Positions 18,226-26,056 of a DNA stretch of 64,000 nt are shown here, in pieces. The notes below the pieces were generated by a model, which was not told the DNA's origin, did not search any database, and was given only the letters and a program-made list of their open reading frames with translations. This DNA is from an uncultured Clostridia bacterium (lineage in GTDB: Bacteria > Bacillota > Clostridia > Oscillospirales > Ruminococcaceae), in NCBI GenBank assembly GCA_945829235.1, contig CALZUA010000013.1, positions 1 through 64,000 on the forward strand, written 5' to 3'. Position 1 is the first letter of the stretch. Every line of letters starts with the position of its first letter. Made by a program: the position numbers and the translations under genes.

Positions 18226-20148
18226 TTATTGAAGCGAATCAAGTGCCTTTTGTGCATCCGAAACATCGCACACCACATATTCCCAATCCCAACCATTCAC
18301 GTCAATCAAAGTTGCCTTCTTGCTTCCCGGCTTATTGATAAATGTTTCATGCCATCCATCATCAACCCAATAAATATCAACGCCGGTACTGAAATCGCCG
18401 GTAAAAGTTCCCCTCATAACATAGGAATCATTCGTTACGAAATTAACCACCTGTCCCTTGTCAAGATCAAACATGTAGTAAACGTCATAACTCGGAAATT
18501 CACTGATGAAAGCTTTTTCATATTGCGAAACAATTTCCGAAGAAGTTGTATCACTTGTTGATGAATTGTCAGATGAACTTGTTGATGAAGAGGTTTCAGA
18601 TGAACTTGAAGAAGATTGCTGTTCCGATGAACCATCTTTTCTCTTATAACCCGAGTAATCCGCCGTCATTGAACCGGTGATTGAAATATAAACGATATTG
18701 TTCCACTTATACGAAACCTCAATTCTTATATCATCGGAATAGTCAGCAAAGAAGCCGGTTTCATACTTGCTCACATCTTTATTAAAGCCTGCGTCAACAC
18801 ATTTTTGAACATACTCTTCATAATCAGCTTTATTCATATTTTCAATATACACGGAGTATTTCCAATCATAATCCGAGCCGACTTTTCCCGAAAGCGATTT
18901 AGGAATAGGAAGAAGAGAGCCAATACCGACGTCGGGCAAATTCATCTGCGCAAACTTCATCGGATAACGCAAAGTTATATCCATTTCCTTATTTCCCGCG
19001 TTGTAGGAAATTTTCAATTTATAACCCGCTTCGTTATATGCTTCAAAACCATTGTTTTCAGCTTTCTCATCGATTGTAAAGCCTTTTTCTTTGCAGGTAT
19101 TGCAGTATGATTTATAATCTTCTTCGGAAACTTCACCAATTATCACATTAGCTTCTTCCGAGTTCTCTGCTTTAAATGTACCAAGCGATGATGAAGGGCT
19201 TGGAAGTGTTTGTGAAATGATATGCGTGTCCCAATTTAATTCAGACATTTTTGTCGGAGATTTAAGTCGTATGCTCATTGAATTATCGAAGCTAGAATGG
19301 CTCAGGCTCAAGCCATATCCGGAGTCGTTGTATGCTTTGAAACTTATTGATGATTCATCAATTTCATTATCATAGCCGCTTTCCTTGCATTTGATTATGT
19401 ACTTGTAGTAATCCTGTTCAGACGTTTCCATAACATCTATCCACAGCTCTTCACCTGTGTTCGTGTGTATTTCCACCTTTTTAGAAGAAGGCTCGGGAAT
19501 TTTATCACCAAGAAAAATTATATCCCATTCTATATTGACAATATTCTTTGAGCTATAATTGTCCGTATTTCGCACTGCGAACGCGACAAAAAACAATGCA
19601 AGTCCCACAATCGCAAAAATCAAGTGGAAATTTCTCTTTTTTACTTTAACAATTTTTATTCCCATTAACCAAGATACAGCAAAGCAAGCTGCCATCAAAA
19701 TGCAAATCAGCCCGGAAAAAACCGATGATTGCGAAAAGAAAACAACAGAAAACAGAATTGAAGCCAGAAATGCGAGAATTAAGAAAAATGACATTATACT
19801 CTTTTTGAATTTGTTTCCCTGCTTTATTTCTTCCTGATTGCGGCGATTTTCCTCTTCTCTGATTTTATTTCGGTCGTTGCTCCTTATTCTCTCAATTTCA
19901 ACCTCTTTATAGGCAGAAGACCTTATTTTTTCGATAGCCACAGCTTCGTTGTCAACGATTAACTCTTTAGATCCGCAATACGGACATACCAACAATGATT
20001 TTTCATCGTCAGTTTCTAAAATGCCGTTGCAGTTCTTGCACACCAGCGATACTGTTTTAACGGTATTTCCGCGCGAAAGAGTTGTTCCGCACTTGGAGCA
20101 AAAAGAATCACCCACTTTAATTTTGCTATTACAATTTGGACATTTCAT
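18226..20148 (-). CDS. Zinc-ribbon membrane protein with three DUF6591-like repeats
   Basis: A 640-residue protein starting at MKCPNCNSKI (20148; AGGTG upstream). An N-terminal zinc ribbon (CPNCNSK...FCSKCG) is followed by a second Cys4 ribbon (CKNC...CPYCG), a basic coiled segment, and four hydrophobic segments between about 125 and 200. Outside these are three copies of a repeat whose signature is DYYKYIIKCKESGY, DYKSYCNTCKEKGF and DYEEYVQKCVDAGF, spaced about 100 residues apart, then a Ser/Thr linker and a small C-terminal domain. It heads the operon that contains the lipoprotein and jetABCD. The ligand is unknown. Confidence 0.8.
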   Translation of the reverse strand: MKCPNCNSKIKVGDSFCSKCGTTLSRGNTVKTVSLVCKNCNGILETDDEKSLLVCPYCGSKELIVDNEAVAIEKIRSSAYKEVEIERIRSNDRNKIREEENRRNQEEIKQGNKFKKSIMSFFLILAFLASILFSVVFFSQSSVFSGLICILMAACFAVSWLMGIKIVKVKKRNFHLIFAIVGLALFFVAFAVRNTDNYSSKNIVNIEWDIIFLGDKIPEPSSKKVEIHTNTGEELWIDVMETSEQDYYKYIIKCKESGYDNEIDESSISFKAYNDSGYGLSLSHSSFDNSMSIRLKSPTKMSELNWDTHIISQTLPSPSSSLGTFKAENSEEANVIIGEVSEEDYKSYCNTCKEKGFTIDEKAENNGFEAYNEAGYKLKISYNAGNKEMDITLRYPMKFAQMNLPDVGIGSLLPIPKSLSGKVGSDYDWKYSVYIENMNKADYEEYVQKCVDAGFNKDVSKYETGFFADYSDDIRIEVSYKWNNIVYISITGSMTADYSGYKRKDGSSEQQSSSSSSETSSSTSSSDNSSTSDTTSSEIVSQYEKAFISEFPSYDVYYMFDLDKGQVVNFVTNDSYVMRGTFTGDFSTGVDIYWVDDGWHETFINKPGSKKATLIDVNGWDWEYVVCDVSDAQKALDSLQ

Positions 20149-20204
20149 ACTGTTCACCTTTACTTTTTTCAATCTCAATTATCAAATATGAATTTGGCAT
20201 TTTT

Positions 20205-20234
20205 ATTATATCATACGTTTGATAATTTGTGTAA
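20205..20234 (-). promoter_or_regulatory. Probable promoter of the zinc-ribbon/Wadjet operon
   Basis: TTACAC (20234-20229), 18 nt, TATAAT (20210-20205) on the minus strand. The -35 box is weak, so the operon may need an activator or be weakly expressed. Confidence 0.5.
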
Positions 20235-20451
20235 TAGTTATTATTCACAACTATTATTTATGCGAAAATTTTGTCACAATGAACAAATTCCCCTATCATT
20301 TTTTGACATAATATGACAAATTAACAAATCTTGATGGAAACAGCAAATCCAAGACAACTCCGCCGAATTTTAATGCCGATGTGGTTCAGCAAAAATATAG
20401 AAATAAACCGTCCAGTTTTCTCGTGATAATTGCATAGACCTCCTCCCCATA

Positions 20452-20835
20452 CTATTTCTGCTCAAACCGCGCCCGAAGCTTCTCCAGCGCTCTTTTCTCA
20501 ATCCTCGAAATGTACGACCGGGATATACCGAGCTTTTTCGCAATCTCCTTTTGCGTCATCGGTCGGCACACAGAGCCGTCAACGTCCGCGACCCCGTAAC
20601 GTTTGCAGATAATCTCTCGCTCGCGCTCGTCAAGCTCCTCGACAATAAACCTATACAGCCGCTCCGAGTCGATTTTCAGCTCGGCAATCTGCTCAACGTT
20701 GATATTACTGGAAATTATGTCCTCAATTGTGAGCGCATTGCCTTCAGAATCGCTTTCGATAGGCTCACTGATGTAGAGTTCTGTCTGCTTGTGCTTCATC
20801 TTGCGGAAGTACATTTTGATTTGATTAGCAATAAC
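20452..20835 (-). pseudogene. sigK: Sigma-K-like 3' fragment, copy 2 (with core D 20823-20835)
   Basis: The same 384-nt fragment as copy 1, with changes such as FIVEELDE and a RARFEQK end. Here the frame upstream of the core reads C-F-R-R-C before V-I-A-N-Q-I, close to the A-A-R-C-I-E-N-E-I of true sigma-K, so this side of the core may preserve part of the original gene. There is no header hairpin and no TTGAAA-type promoter after its stop, unlike copies 1, 3 and 4. It lies between the Wadjet unit and an XRE gene that points away from the core. Confidence 0.83.
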
Positions 20836-20898
20836 ACACCTACGGAAACAATTTTCTTGGCAGGAAATGTCGGGAATTGCTCACTCCGATGCGGTTCT

Positions 20899-21150
20899 GT
20901 GCGGGTTGTCCGTGGGAAGAAGCCGGAGTATTCCCTTCTGTGCGCTGGAGCTGCTGATAAGCTGTCCGATGGTCAGCGGTTAAAGGTTATGAGGCTGCGT
21001 GCCGGGCTTTCTATCCGAGAAGCAGCGGAGATGGTTAAAATATGCCGGCACACGCTAATGAATTATGAGAGCGAAAAAACGATAGTCAAAGCACCAATTA
21101 AAATGAAACTCATGTGCCTATACCAAAGTTTGATTGATAGAAAAAGGTGA
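20899..21150 (+). CDS. XRE-family helix-turn-helix protein, core-adjacent copy 1
   Basis: 83 codons from GTG 20899; the homologous copy at 39323 has ATG in the same place. The HTH spans about residues 30-75 (LRAGLSIREAAEMV, then ICRHTLMNYESE). The frame is open back to the att core, so a longer product starting upstream is possible. The module (core, then this gene divergent from the sigma fragment) is repeated at 39254-39660 and, truncated, at 42577-42661. Downstream lie several GTTACC/GGTAAC elements (21223-21345) that might be its operators. A control role in the mobility of the array is a guess. Confidence 0.65.
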   Translation: MRVVRGKKPEYSLLCAGAADKLSDGQRLKVMRLRAGLSIREAAEMVKICRHTLMNYESEKTIVKAPIKMKLMCLYQSLIDRKR

Positions 21151-21387
21151 TTATCTTAATGCTTATCGACTCAAAGCATCCGGTTCATCAAACTAATTGT
21201 TTTCATTGATAAGGAGTTACCTTCGTTCCCTGAAATAGTTACCTCCAGTAACATTTGTTCGAACAGGTATTTTCTATTGCCCTTTGCTTAAGAATCTACG
21301 TCAGTTACCAAGATGGTTACCATAATTCCGAGGCGGTAACCACACTCTGCAACGACGGATTTCACACATCACCGCAAAAAAATAAAC

Positions 21388-21412
21388 GCTGCCGGCAGTC
21401 AATCCGGCAGCG
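21388..21412 (-). terminator. Terminator of the 69-residue gene
   Basis: CGCTGCCGG (21388-21396) pairs with CCGGCAGCG (21404-21412). The stop codon of the gene lies in the loop. Confidence 0.7.
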
Positions 21413-21608
21413 AGTTATTCTTCTTGAATTTTTCTGCAATCCTCTCCAAAATATACTTTTTCTCGTCCGCGGTCAAGGATAAATTTTCGAGCCTGTTTGC
21501 AATGCACCTGCAATAAGTCCTGTCAAATATTTCCTGGATCTTCTTGATATCCTCAGGATTATCGGGGAGATGCAGTACAACCTGTATCGTAGATTTTTTT
21601 CGTGGCAT
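21399..21608 (-). CDS. Small conserved-looking protein, unknown
   Basis: 69 residues from MPRKKSTIQ (21608), chosen because AGGAGG lies about 9 nt upstream. Basic N-terminus, a short beta segment VVLHLPDNPE, a CRC motif, and a helical C-terminus (ADEKKYILERIAEKFKK). Good ribosome binding site and terminator argue that it is real. The PRKKS... beta-strand opening is a little like ribbon-helix-helix or small transposon-encoded accessory proteins, but no family can be named. Confidence 0.6.
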   Translation of the reverse strand: MPRKKSTIQVVLHLPDNPEDIKKIQEIFDRTYCRCIANRLENLSLTADEKKYILERIAEKFKKNNSLPD

Positions 21609-22016
21609 AGCGTCATTCCTCCTCTCTACAATTATAATATATAATAGTAGAATCAAAGTTTAACGCTTGTTTCGATATTTGAGCGGTGCAAAAACTTTAT
21701 AACACAGGATGTTGGTTTAGTTGAGGTTGACGCGACATATCGTGATTAAACCGAAATTCAGATTTTCGGTGATATTAGGACAGAATGTAATGTGAAATGC
21801 AAAACTATCCCCAAAATCCCCCTTTCCCGAACATAGATTTCCGAACGACTTTCCGAACGAAATTACCCCCGAAATCACGCGGATTTCGGGGTATTATGTT
21901 TTGTCCGATAAACGTTCGTTTTGCGGAAAAGATTTCAAAATAGCGAATGGAACAAGATGGAATCACACTTATAGGCTTATAAACGCAAAATATGTTGCTT
22001 ATTTTTGAATTGTGTC

Positions 22017-22069
22017 GGTGAATATTCACCGAAAATTCACTTTATTCACTGAACAGAGTGAATATTCAC
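22017..22069. repeat. Clustered ATTCACT/AGTGAAT heptamers and palindromes
   Basis: GGTGAATATTCACC (22017-22030) and GTGAATATTCAC (22058-22069) are perfect palindromes. Between them ATTCACT occurs twice more, giving at least five related heptamers in 60 bp, in both orientations. It looks like an operator cluster or iteron-like site. Confidence 0.6.
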
Positions 22070-22154
22070 TGAATAAAAACTACATCACACTTTTCTTCTC
22101 GGTACAACAGCGATATGCCAACTTTTGACGAATTATATATGAAACAGAAAGAAT

Positions 22155-22222
22155 GACTTGAAAGTTAGGTGCAAATGCAACAAAATTTCAAGAAAGCTCT
22201 TGATATTATGCAAATACTGTTT
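22155..22222. repeat. Intergenic repeat, copy 1 (second copy 41062-41129)
   Basis: About 68 bp starting GACTTGAAAGTTAGGTGCAA are nearly identical to 41062-41129. The first ~40 bp are identical, then scattered changes. The second copy lies upstream of an AAA ATPase gene. Confidence 0.7.
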
Positions 22223-22262
22223 GCATAATAATTATCTGCCTTACCTATGGGAATTTGTCTGA

Positions 22263-22682
22263 TTATATATTTTGCTTTTTTAAAGATTGCAGTATTTCAT
22301 TAAAATCATCTACCGCTTCAATGATGTCCAAATCCTTAGCTCCTTCTCCAAGTGTTATTACCCATTCAAGCAAATCAATTGAGATGATTTCAGATAGTTC
22401 CAGTAAACGGCGATACTCCCAATAATCATCTATATCTACTGAGCTTAAAACGGTTTGCTTTATTTTGTTGGATATCCAATCTGTCGGAAATTGTTTCAGG
22501 CACTCTCTTGCGATGGTTATCGGAGTAGTATTTGTAGGCTTACAAGCCCAAGATACAAGTTTGCCAATAATTTCAGTAGCTAAGCCATCAGGCTCTCTCA
22601 TTATTTCATATGCATTAAAGAATATTTCTTTATTGGCAATTTGGTTAATTTCGTCAGCTATCCGTTTTTCATAAACATTCAT
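22263..22682 (-). CDS. Hypothetical protein, linker-joined gene 5
   Basis: 139 residues, acidic, apparently all helical (MNVYEKRIADEINQIANKE; SDIDDYWEYRR-like segment; ITLGEGAKDLDIIEAVDDF). It resembles small immunity-type or DUF proteins but I recognise no family. It has an AGAGATG site before the ATG. It is the last of five same-strand genes (from 25074 down) separated by copies of one linker repeat, and is followed by a linker half at 22231-22257. Confidence 0.6.
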   Translation of the reverse strand: MNVYEKRIADEINQIANKEIFFNAYEIMREPDGLATEIIGKLVSWACKPTNTTPITIARECLKQFPTDWISNKIKQTVLSSVDIDDYWEYRRLLELSEIISIDLLEWVITLGEGAKDLDIIEAVDDFNEILQSLKKQNI

Positions 22683-22701
22683 AATATATCATCTCTTTGT
22701 A

Positions 22702-22750
22702 AAATTCCGATTTGCAAATTAGATTTATCTGCCCGACTTATGGGAATTTG
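22702..22750 (-). repeat. Intercistronic linker repeat, full copy
   Basis: Plus strand begins AAATTCCGATTTGCAAATTA and ends CCCGACTTATGGGAATTTG. The ends AAATTCC and GGAATTT form an inverted repeat. It sits between the stop of the gene at 22779 and the start of the gene at 22682. Other full copies are at 24112-24158 and 24489-24539. Confidence 0.7.
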
Positions 22751-22778
22751 TAAATAAATTGAGATATTACCAATCGTT

Positions 22779-23348
22779 TTATAAAAGTACTTCATACAGC
22801 TTAAAGATGATAAAATCTCCACTCTCTAATGTATTCGGGGCATGACTTTGTTCATACTGTTCTCGAGTGCTGATATACTCTCTGATCTCTTCTTCCGTTT
22901 CAAATAACCCATTATTGTTCAACTGAAATTGTGGAAAAACGCTGGGGATTTCATTATATAGGGCAGAATAGTTATCCCCTCGGGCATATGCATAGTCGTA
23001 CCCTAAAAATTCTTTCTGTATGGCTGATGAAAATTCCATAATTGGTTGAGGGATTTCTGTCTCACACAAGATTATTCTATATTTTATCCCTCTTTTTTCA
23101 GACTCCTTAATATAATCATATATATAATTCCAATCATTGCACGCAGCAACATACGACCCATTATCAAGATTATAAAAAGTCAGCCCAATATTTTCATCAT
23201 AGTACTCTTCGAAACTTTCCATACCTTCCATGTAATTAAAGTACCAATTTCTGCCGACGTCAGGGCTGAATCTACTGCCATCAATACCTTTATACTCTTC
23301 GTTTTTATTTTCTTGGATAACGATGCCATTCACATACATACGTTTCAC
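22779..23348 (-). CDS. Hypothetical protein, linker-joined gene 4
   Basis: 189 residues, soluble, rich in Tyr, Asn and Glu (GMESFEEYYDENIGLTFYNLDNG; GYDYAYARGDNYSALYNEI). The middle IKYRIILCETEIPQP suggests an alpha/beta core. No family is recognised; it has the look of SMI1/KNR4-type or immunity-like proteins but lacks a decisive motif. AGGTG precedes the ATG. Upstream, a scrap of another gene ends at 23367. Confidence 0.6.
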   Translation of the reverse strand: MKRMYVNGIVIQENKNEEYKGIDGSRFSPDVGRNWYFNYMEGMESFEEYYDENIGLTFYNLDNGSYVAACNDWNYIYDYIKESEKRGIKYRIILCETEIPQPIMEFSSAIQKEFLGYDYAYARGDNYSALYNEIPSVFPQFQLNNNGLFETEEEIREYISTREQYEQSHAPNTLESGDFIIFKLYEVLL

Positions 23349-23366
23349 ACCTCATTAATCCGGATA

Positions 23367-23453
23367 CTATTTCGTCATTCCCGCCTTATCCGCTGCCGCC
23401 CAAGCCCCAATTTCCTCCGCGCCAAATACATTAAAACGTCCGAGAGAATTGTC
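23367..23453 (-). pseudogene. C-terminal scrap of an unknown gene
   Basis: One frame reads NSLGRFNVFGAEEIGAWAAA, then DKAGMTK and stop: 28 codons with coding character but no start. Homology to anything else in the window is not visible. It interrupts the regular linker spacing between two genes, so a deletion has probably removed one member of the gene string. Confidence 0.35.
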
Positions 23454-23495
23454 AAGCGGTGTGCGGGTTTAAGCTGCTTAATAAATGGCAATTTG

Positions 23496-24095
23496 TCACA
23501 TCGAATTTCTAATCCAATTATCAAGAAACTCCATCTGCTCATCTGTATGGAACCAGTGTTCTCCGTCATTCATTACCGTGAGAATTGCCCCTGTTTGTAC
23601 TGCAAATTCGGATACGGTTTCTATGGAAGTCAGATTATCATTTGCACCATATAAAATGCAGGTTGGAATGTTCCACTTAATCGGGTGCTTTCGTACATAG
23701 CACAGGTATTCCCAGGACAATGTTTCTCCAAAATCCGTGGTAATTTCTTTCTTGCTGCAAAGCTCGTCTTCCGTAACATTTGCCCAAATCATCATATCCA
23801 CAATCAATTTTTCCATATTTACGATAGGAGAAATAAACAAGGCTTTGGAAATCTTCTTTTCAGCAAAAGCATTCATCGAGAAAAATGCACCTATGCTGTT
23901 TGCAACCAAAATTACAGAATCATATCCTTTGCATTGCAGATCGTAGAATTCGGAAAACTCGCGCTTTGCCTCCCAAGGATTTTGCGATTTATAGTCAAAC
24001 CCAATAACGTCACTTTCAGCAAAAAGCGGCTGATAATGCTTTGCTTCCTCTGCTGTTCCCCCTTTGCCGTGTACATATATAACTATTTGTTTCAT
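23496..24095 (-). CDS. Alpha/beta hydrolase, linker-joined gene 3
   Basis: 199 residues. The strand-1 motif IVIYVHGKGGTAEEAKHY, nucleophile elbow VANSIGAFF (Ser near 68, in A-N-S-I-G rather than G-x-S-x-G) and late His in GEHWFHTDEQ give a plausible Ser-Asp-His triad, with Asp in YGANDNLTSIE. It is probably a small esterase-like enzyme. AGGAGG precedes the ATG. A complete linker repeat separates it from the DUF3784 gene upstream. Confidence 0.8.
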   Translation of the reverse strand: MKQIVIYVHGKGGTAEEAKHYQPLFAESDVIGFDYKSQNPWEAKREFSEFYDLQCKGYDSVILVANSIGAFFSMNAFAEKKISKALFISPIVNMEKLIVDMMIWANVTEDELCSKKEITTDFGETLSWEYLCYVRKHPIKWNIPTCILYGANDNLTSIETVSEFAVQTGAILTVMNDGEHWFHTDEQMEFLDNWIRNSM

Positions 24096-24111
24096 TCAAT
24101 ATCCTCCTATA

Positions 24112-24158
24112 TATTCCGATTTACAAAATGGATTTATCTGCTCGACCTATGGGAATTT
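24112..24158 (-). repeat. Intercistronic linker repeat, full copy
   Basis: ATTCCGATTTACAAAATGGA ... CTCGACCTATGGGAATTT. It overlaps the stop codon of the gene ending at 24157. Confidence 0.7.
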
Positions 24159-24474
24159 AAAAAATTCCTTTGTTGTATTTCTTTTGTACTGCAACAATTA
24201 GTCCTATACCAATGATTATGCCTATAATAAGTGTGGCAACTGAAATAATTGCAATCAAATCCGAATCACCAAGTAAACCAATAAAACCACTTAGCAATGG
24301 TGCCATAGCGACAACAAACAAAGCTTTTCCAAAAGCTTTCCCGTAAGCCGTTTTATCTTCAACTTTTGTTTGATGGTAAGAATGGATTAAGTTGGTTTTG
24401 CCTCTGTAAATCGCTACGCTAATCAGAATTAACAGTACTGCTGTTAAAAACATAATAATGGAATATGATACCAT
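24157..24474 (-). CDS. DUF3784-like small membrane protein
   Basis: 105 residues with three predicted membrane helices (1-20, about 50-70, about 72-95) and the connecting motif GKTNLIHSYHQTKVEDKTAY, the mark of DUF3784 proteins. Function unknown for the family. GAGGTG lies 5 nt before the ATG. Second in the linker-joined string. Confidence 0.8.
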   Translation of the reverse strand: MVSYSIIMFLTAVLLILISVAIYRGKTNLIHSYHQTKVEDKTAYGKAFGKALFVVAMAPLLSGFIGLLGDSDLIAIISVATLIIGIIIGIGLIVAVQKKYNKGIF

Positions 24475-24488
24475 AAAAACACCTCGTC

Positions 24489-24539
24489 AAATTTCGATTT
24501 GCTAATTAGATTTATCTTGCCCGACCTATGGGAATTTGC
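24489..24539 (-). repeat. Intercistronic linker repeat, full copy
   Basis: AAATTTCGATTTGCTAATTA ... GCCCGACCTATGGGAATTTG, between the DUF3784 and acetyltransferase genes. Confidence 0.7.
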
Positions 24540-24549
24540 AAGTGTATTT

Positions 24550-25074
24550 TCAGAAGCATAAATACCAAAAAACTGCAAATTCTTTGTTGTCAAGATTTCT
24601 GTATAGCATAGTGTCAACCCCACCAATCACAAAACCGCATTTCGCATAGAAACGACAAGCCCATAGATTATTGTCTTGCGTTTCTAATGCCAAACCTTTC
24701 AGTCCGGCTTTTCGAGCCCATTCAGCTGCTTTCTCAATTAAGCCGGTACCAACTCCTTGTCCTCTGGCGGATTTTGCAACACATATCTCTTCAATAAAAG
24801 CATATTTATTCCAATCTTTTTTTAATGCAATTTGTCCGATACACTCTGTATCAGAATATGCCAAGAAAACGGTTTTATCGTTACTATCTATATATGCAGT
24901 ATAATCAACGTTATCATTCGGATATGATTTTGTATAGGGTTGTGTGAATAAATATTCTGTATATGTCCAGCTTGCGCCATCAAATTTTGGTTTTATTTTT
25001 CCTATGATATCAAATGGTTGATTTGCCTTGTTTATATCCGCAAGATTATGTTGAGCTATTTTTACAATCTCCAT
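24550..25074 (-). CDS. sat: Streptothricin N-acetyltransferase (SatA/Sat4 type GNAT)
   Basis: 174 residues matching Sat proteins along their length: PFDIIGKIKPKFDGASWTYTE, the acetyl-CoA loop ARGQGVGTGL, ALETQDNNLWACRFYAKCGF, GGVDTMLYRNL, and the terminal FAVFWYL. Sat enzymes acetylate the beta-lysine amino group of streptothricins and give resistance to them (established for Sat4). The protein appears complete. It is first in the linker-joined string, driven by the promoter at 25147-25175. Whether it confers resistance in this host is untested. Confidence 0.9.
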   Translation of the reverse strand: MEIVKIAQHNLADINKANQPFDIIGKIKPKFDGASWTYTEYLFTQPYTKSYPNDNVDYTAYIDSNDKTVFLAYSDTECIGQIALKKDWNKYAFIEEICVAKSARGQGVGTGLIEKAAEWARKAGLKGLALETQDNNLWACRFYAKCGFVIGGVDTMLYRNLDNKEFAVFWYLCF

Positions 25075-25146
25075 ACAAGACCCTTTCTGTATTTACTATT
25101 CACATAAATTCCGATTTATCGGACAGATTATCAACCCGCTTTTCTC

Positions 25147-25175
25147 ATTATATCACTAACAATCTATATTTTCAA
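25147..25175 (-). promoter_or_regulatory. SigmaA promoter (header repeat) of the sat gene string
   Basis: TTGAAA (25175-25170), 17 nt, TATAAT (25152-25147). The leader holds a half linker ending AAATCGGAATTT before the start region. Confidence 0.8.
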
Positions 25176-25314
25176 TACACTTTCACAGATAACCCAATTT
25201 TCCGAGCTAAGCCCGCAATCGTATCTTTGCCACAGCGTACAAGCAGTACCTGTTCGACCAAGTAGTCACAGCGGTTAAAGACAGCGCTCACGCTTATGCG
25301 GAGTATATGAAGCC

Positions 25315-25800
25315 GAAAAGCTGTCGTCTGCGGATAAACAGCAAATCGGAGCCGCACTTTCCGATTCGGGCTTCAGCGGTTATCTCACGCCAGAGGACTG
25401 CGGAAAGATACTTGACAAAATGTACGACGATTTTAACAGGCAGGACTTTTCCAAGCTATGCAGCAAATACGGCTTGCCCGAAAACAAACCGATACGCAAT
25501 TTTTCCACCGGTATGAAAGCAAAAATGCGGGTACTGACGGCACTTAGTCATAACGCCAAGCTAATCATCATGGACGAACCCACTGCGGGAATGGACGTTG
25601 AAGCAAGAAACGAAATCCTTGATATTCTGCGAAGCTACCTCGAAGAACGTGAGGACAGCTCTGTTCTTATAACCTCTCATATTGCTTCCGACCTTGAGGG
25701 CTTATGCGATGACATTTACCTTATTCATCAGGGAAAAATTATTCTCCACGAGGACGCCGATGTGATACTTTCCGATTACGGAGTTCTTAAGGTGGACTAG
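25315..25800 (+). pseudogene. ABC transporter ATPase, 5'-truncated
   Basis: The open frame starts without a proper start codon at KLSSADKQQIGAALSDSGF and continues through GYLTPEDCGKILDKM, signature motif FSTGMKAKM, Walker B LIIMDEPTAGMD and the switch-His segment VLITSHIASDLEGL to a TAG at 25800. This is the C-terminal two-thirds of a BcrA/YtrB-type ATPase; the Walker A half is missing. Upstream (about 25200-25310) another open scrap (ARNRIFATAYKQYLF...) may belong to a different gene. The truncation makes it non-functional. Confidence 0.8.
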
Positions 25801-25803
25801 GGG

Positions 25804-25890
25804 ACATTCCAAAGACTTGATATATGTATTCTTGCGATTGCCGTTTCCTATATAATCAGTCTGCATATTATGAAGAAGAAAGAGTATTAA
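25804..25890 (+). pseudogene. ABC permease C-terminal tail
   Basis: TFQRLDICILAIAVSYIISL, then HIMKKKEY and stop: a final membrane helix followed by the MKKKEY tail common to ABC-2 permeases. It lies directly behind the ATPase fragment, so the operon ATPase-permease has lost most of the permease by internal deletion. Confidence 0.55.
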
Positions 25891-26056
25891 AGGGCGGCTC
25901 GGTCGCAGATGTAAACCGCATAACAAAGCCGTTTGCAAACCTTTATTTTCCCCGATTTTGGGTTTGGTCTTTACGCAGGAATGCGGTATATGTGCATTTC
26001 AAGCGGCTGATTATGAAAACAGCAGTACACTGTGAAACGCTATTTTCTCGCCGTTC

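Larger units (their letters stand above)
21657..22262. other. Gene-poor stretch of about 600 bp
   Basis: No convincing gene. It holds a perfect 10-bp hairpin CCCCGAAATC/GATTTCGGGG (21867-21891) followed by an AT stretch, the clustered AGTGAAT palindromes at 22017-22069, the repeat at 22155-22222 and a linker half at 22231-22257. Confidence 0.6.

Noticed and set aside
21805-22029. 74-codon open frame on the minus strand
   Set aside because: No ribosome binding site, odd composition, and it runs through a hairpin and the heptamer cluster.
22231-25130. True integron with attC sites
   Set aside because: The linkers lack GTTRRRY/RYYYAAC boxes, there is no tyrosine integron integrase, and each linker carries the next gene's leader.
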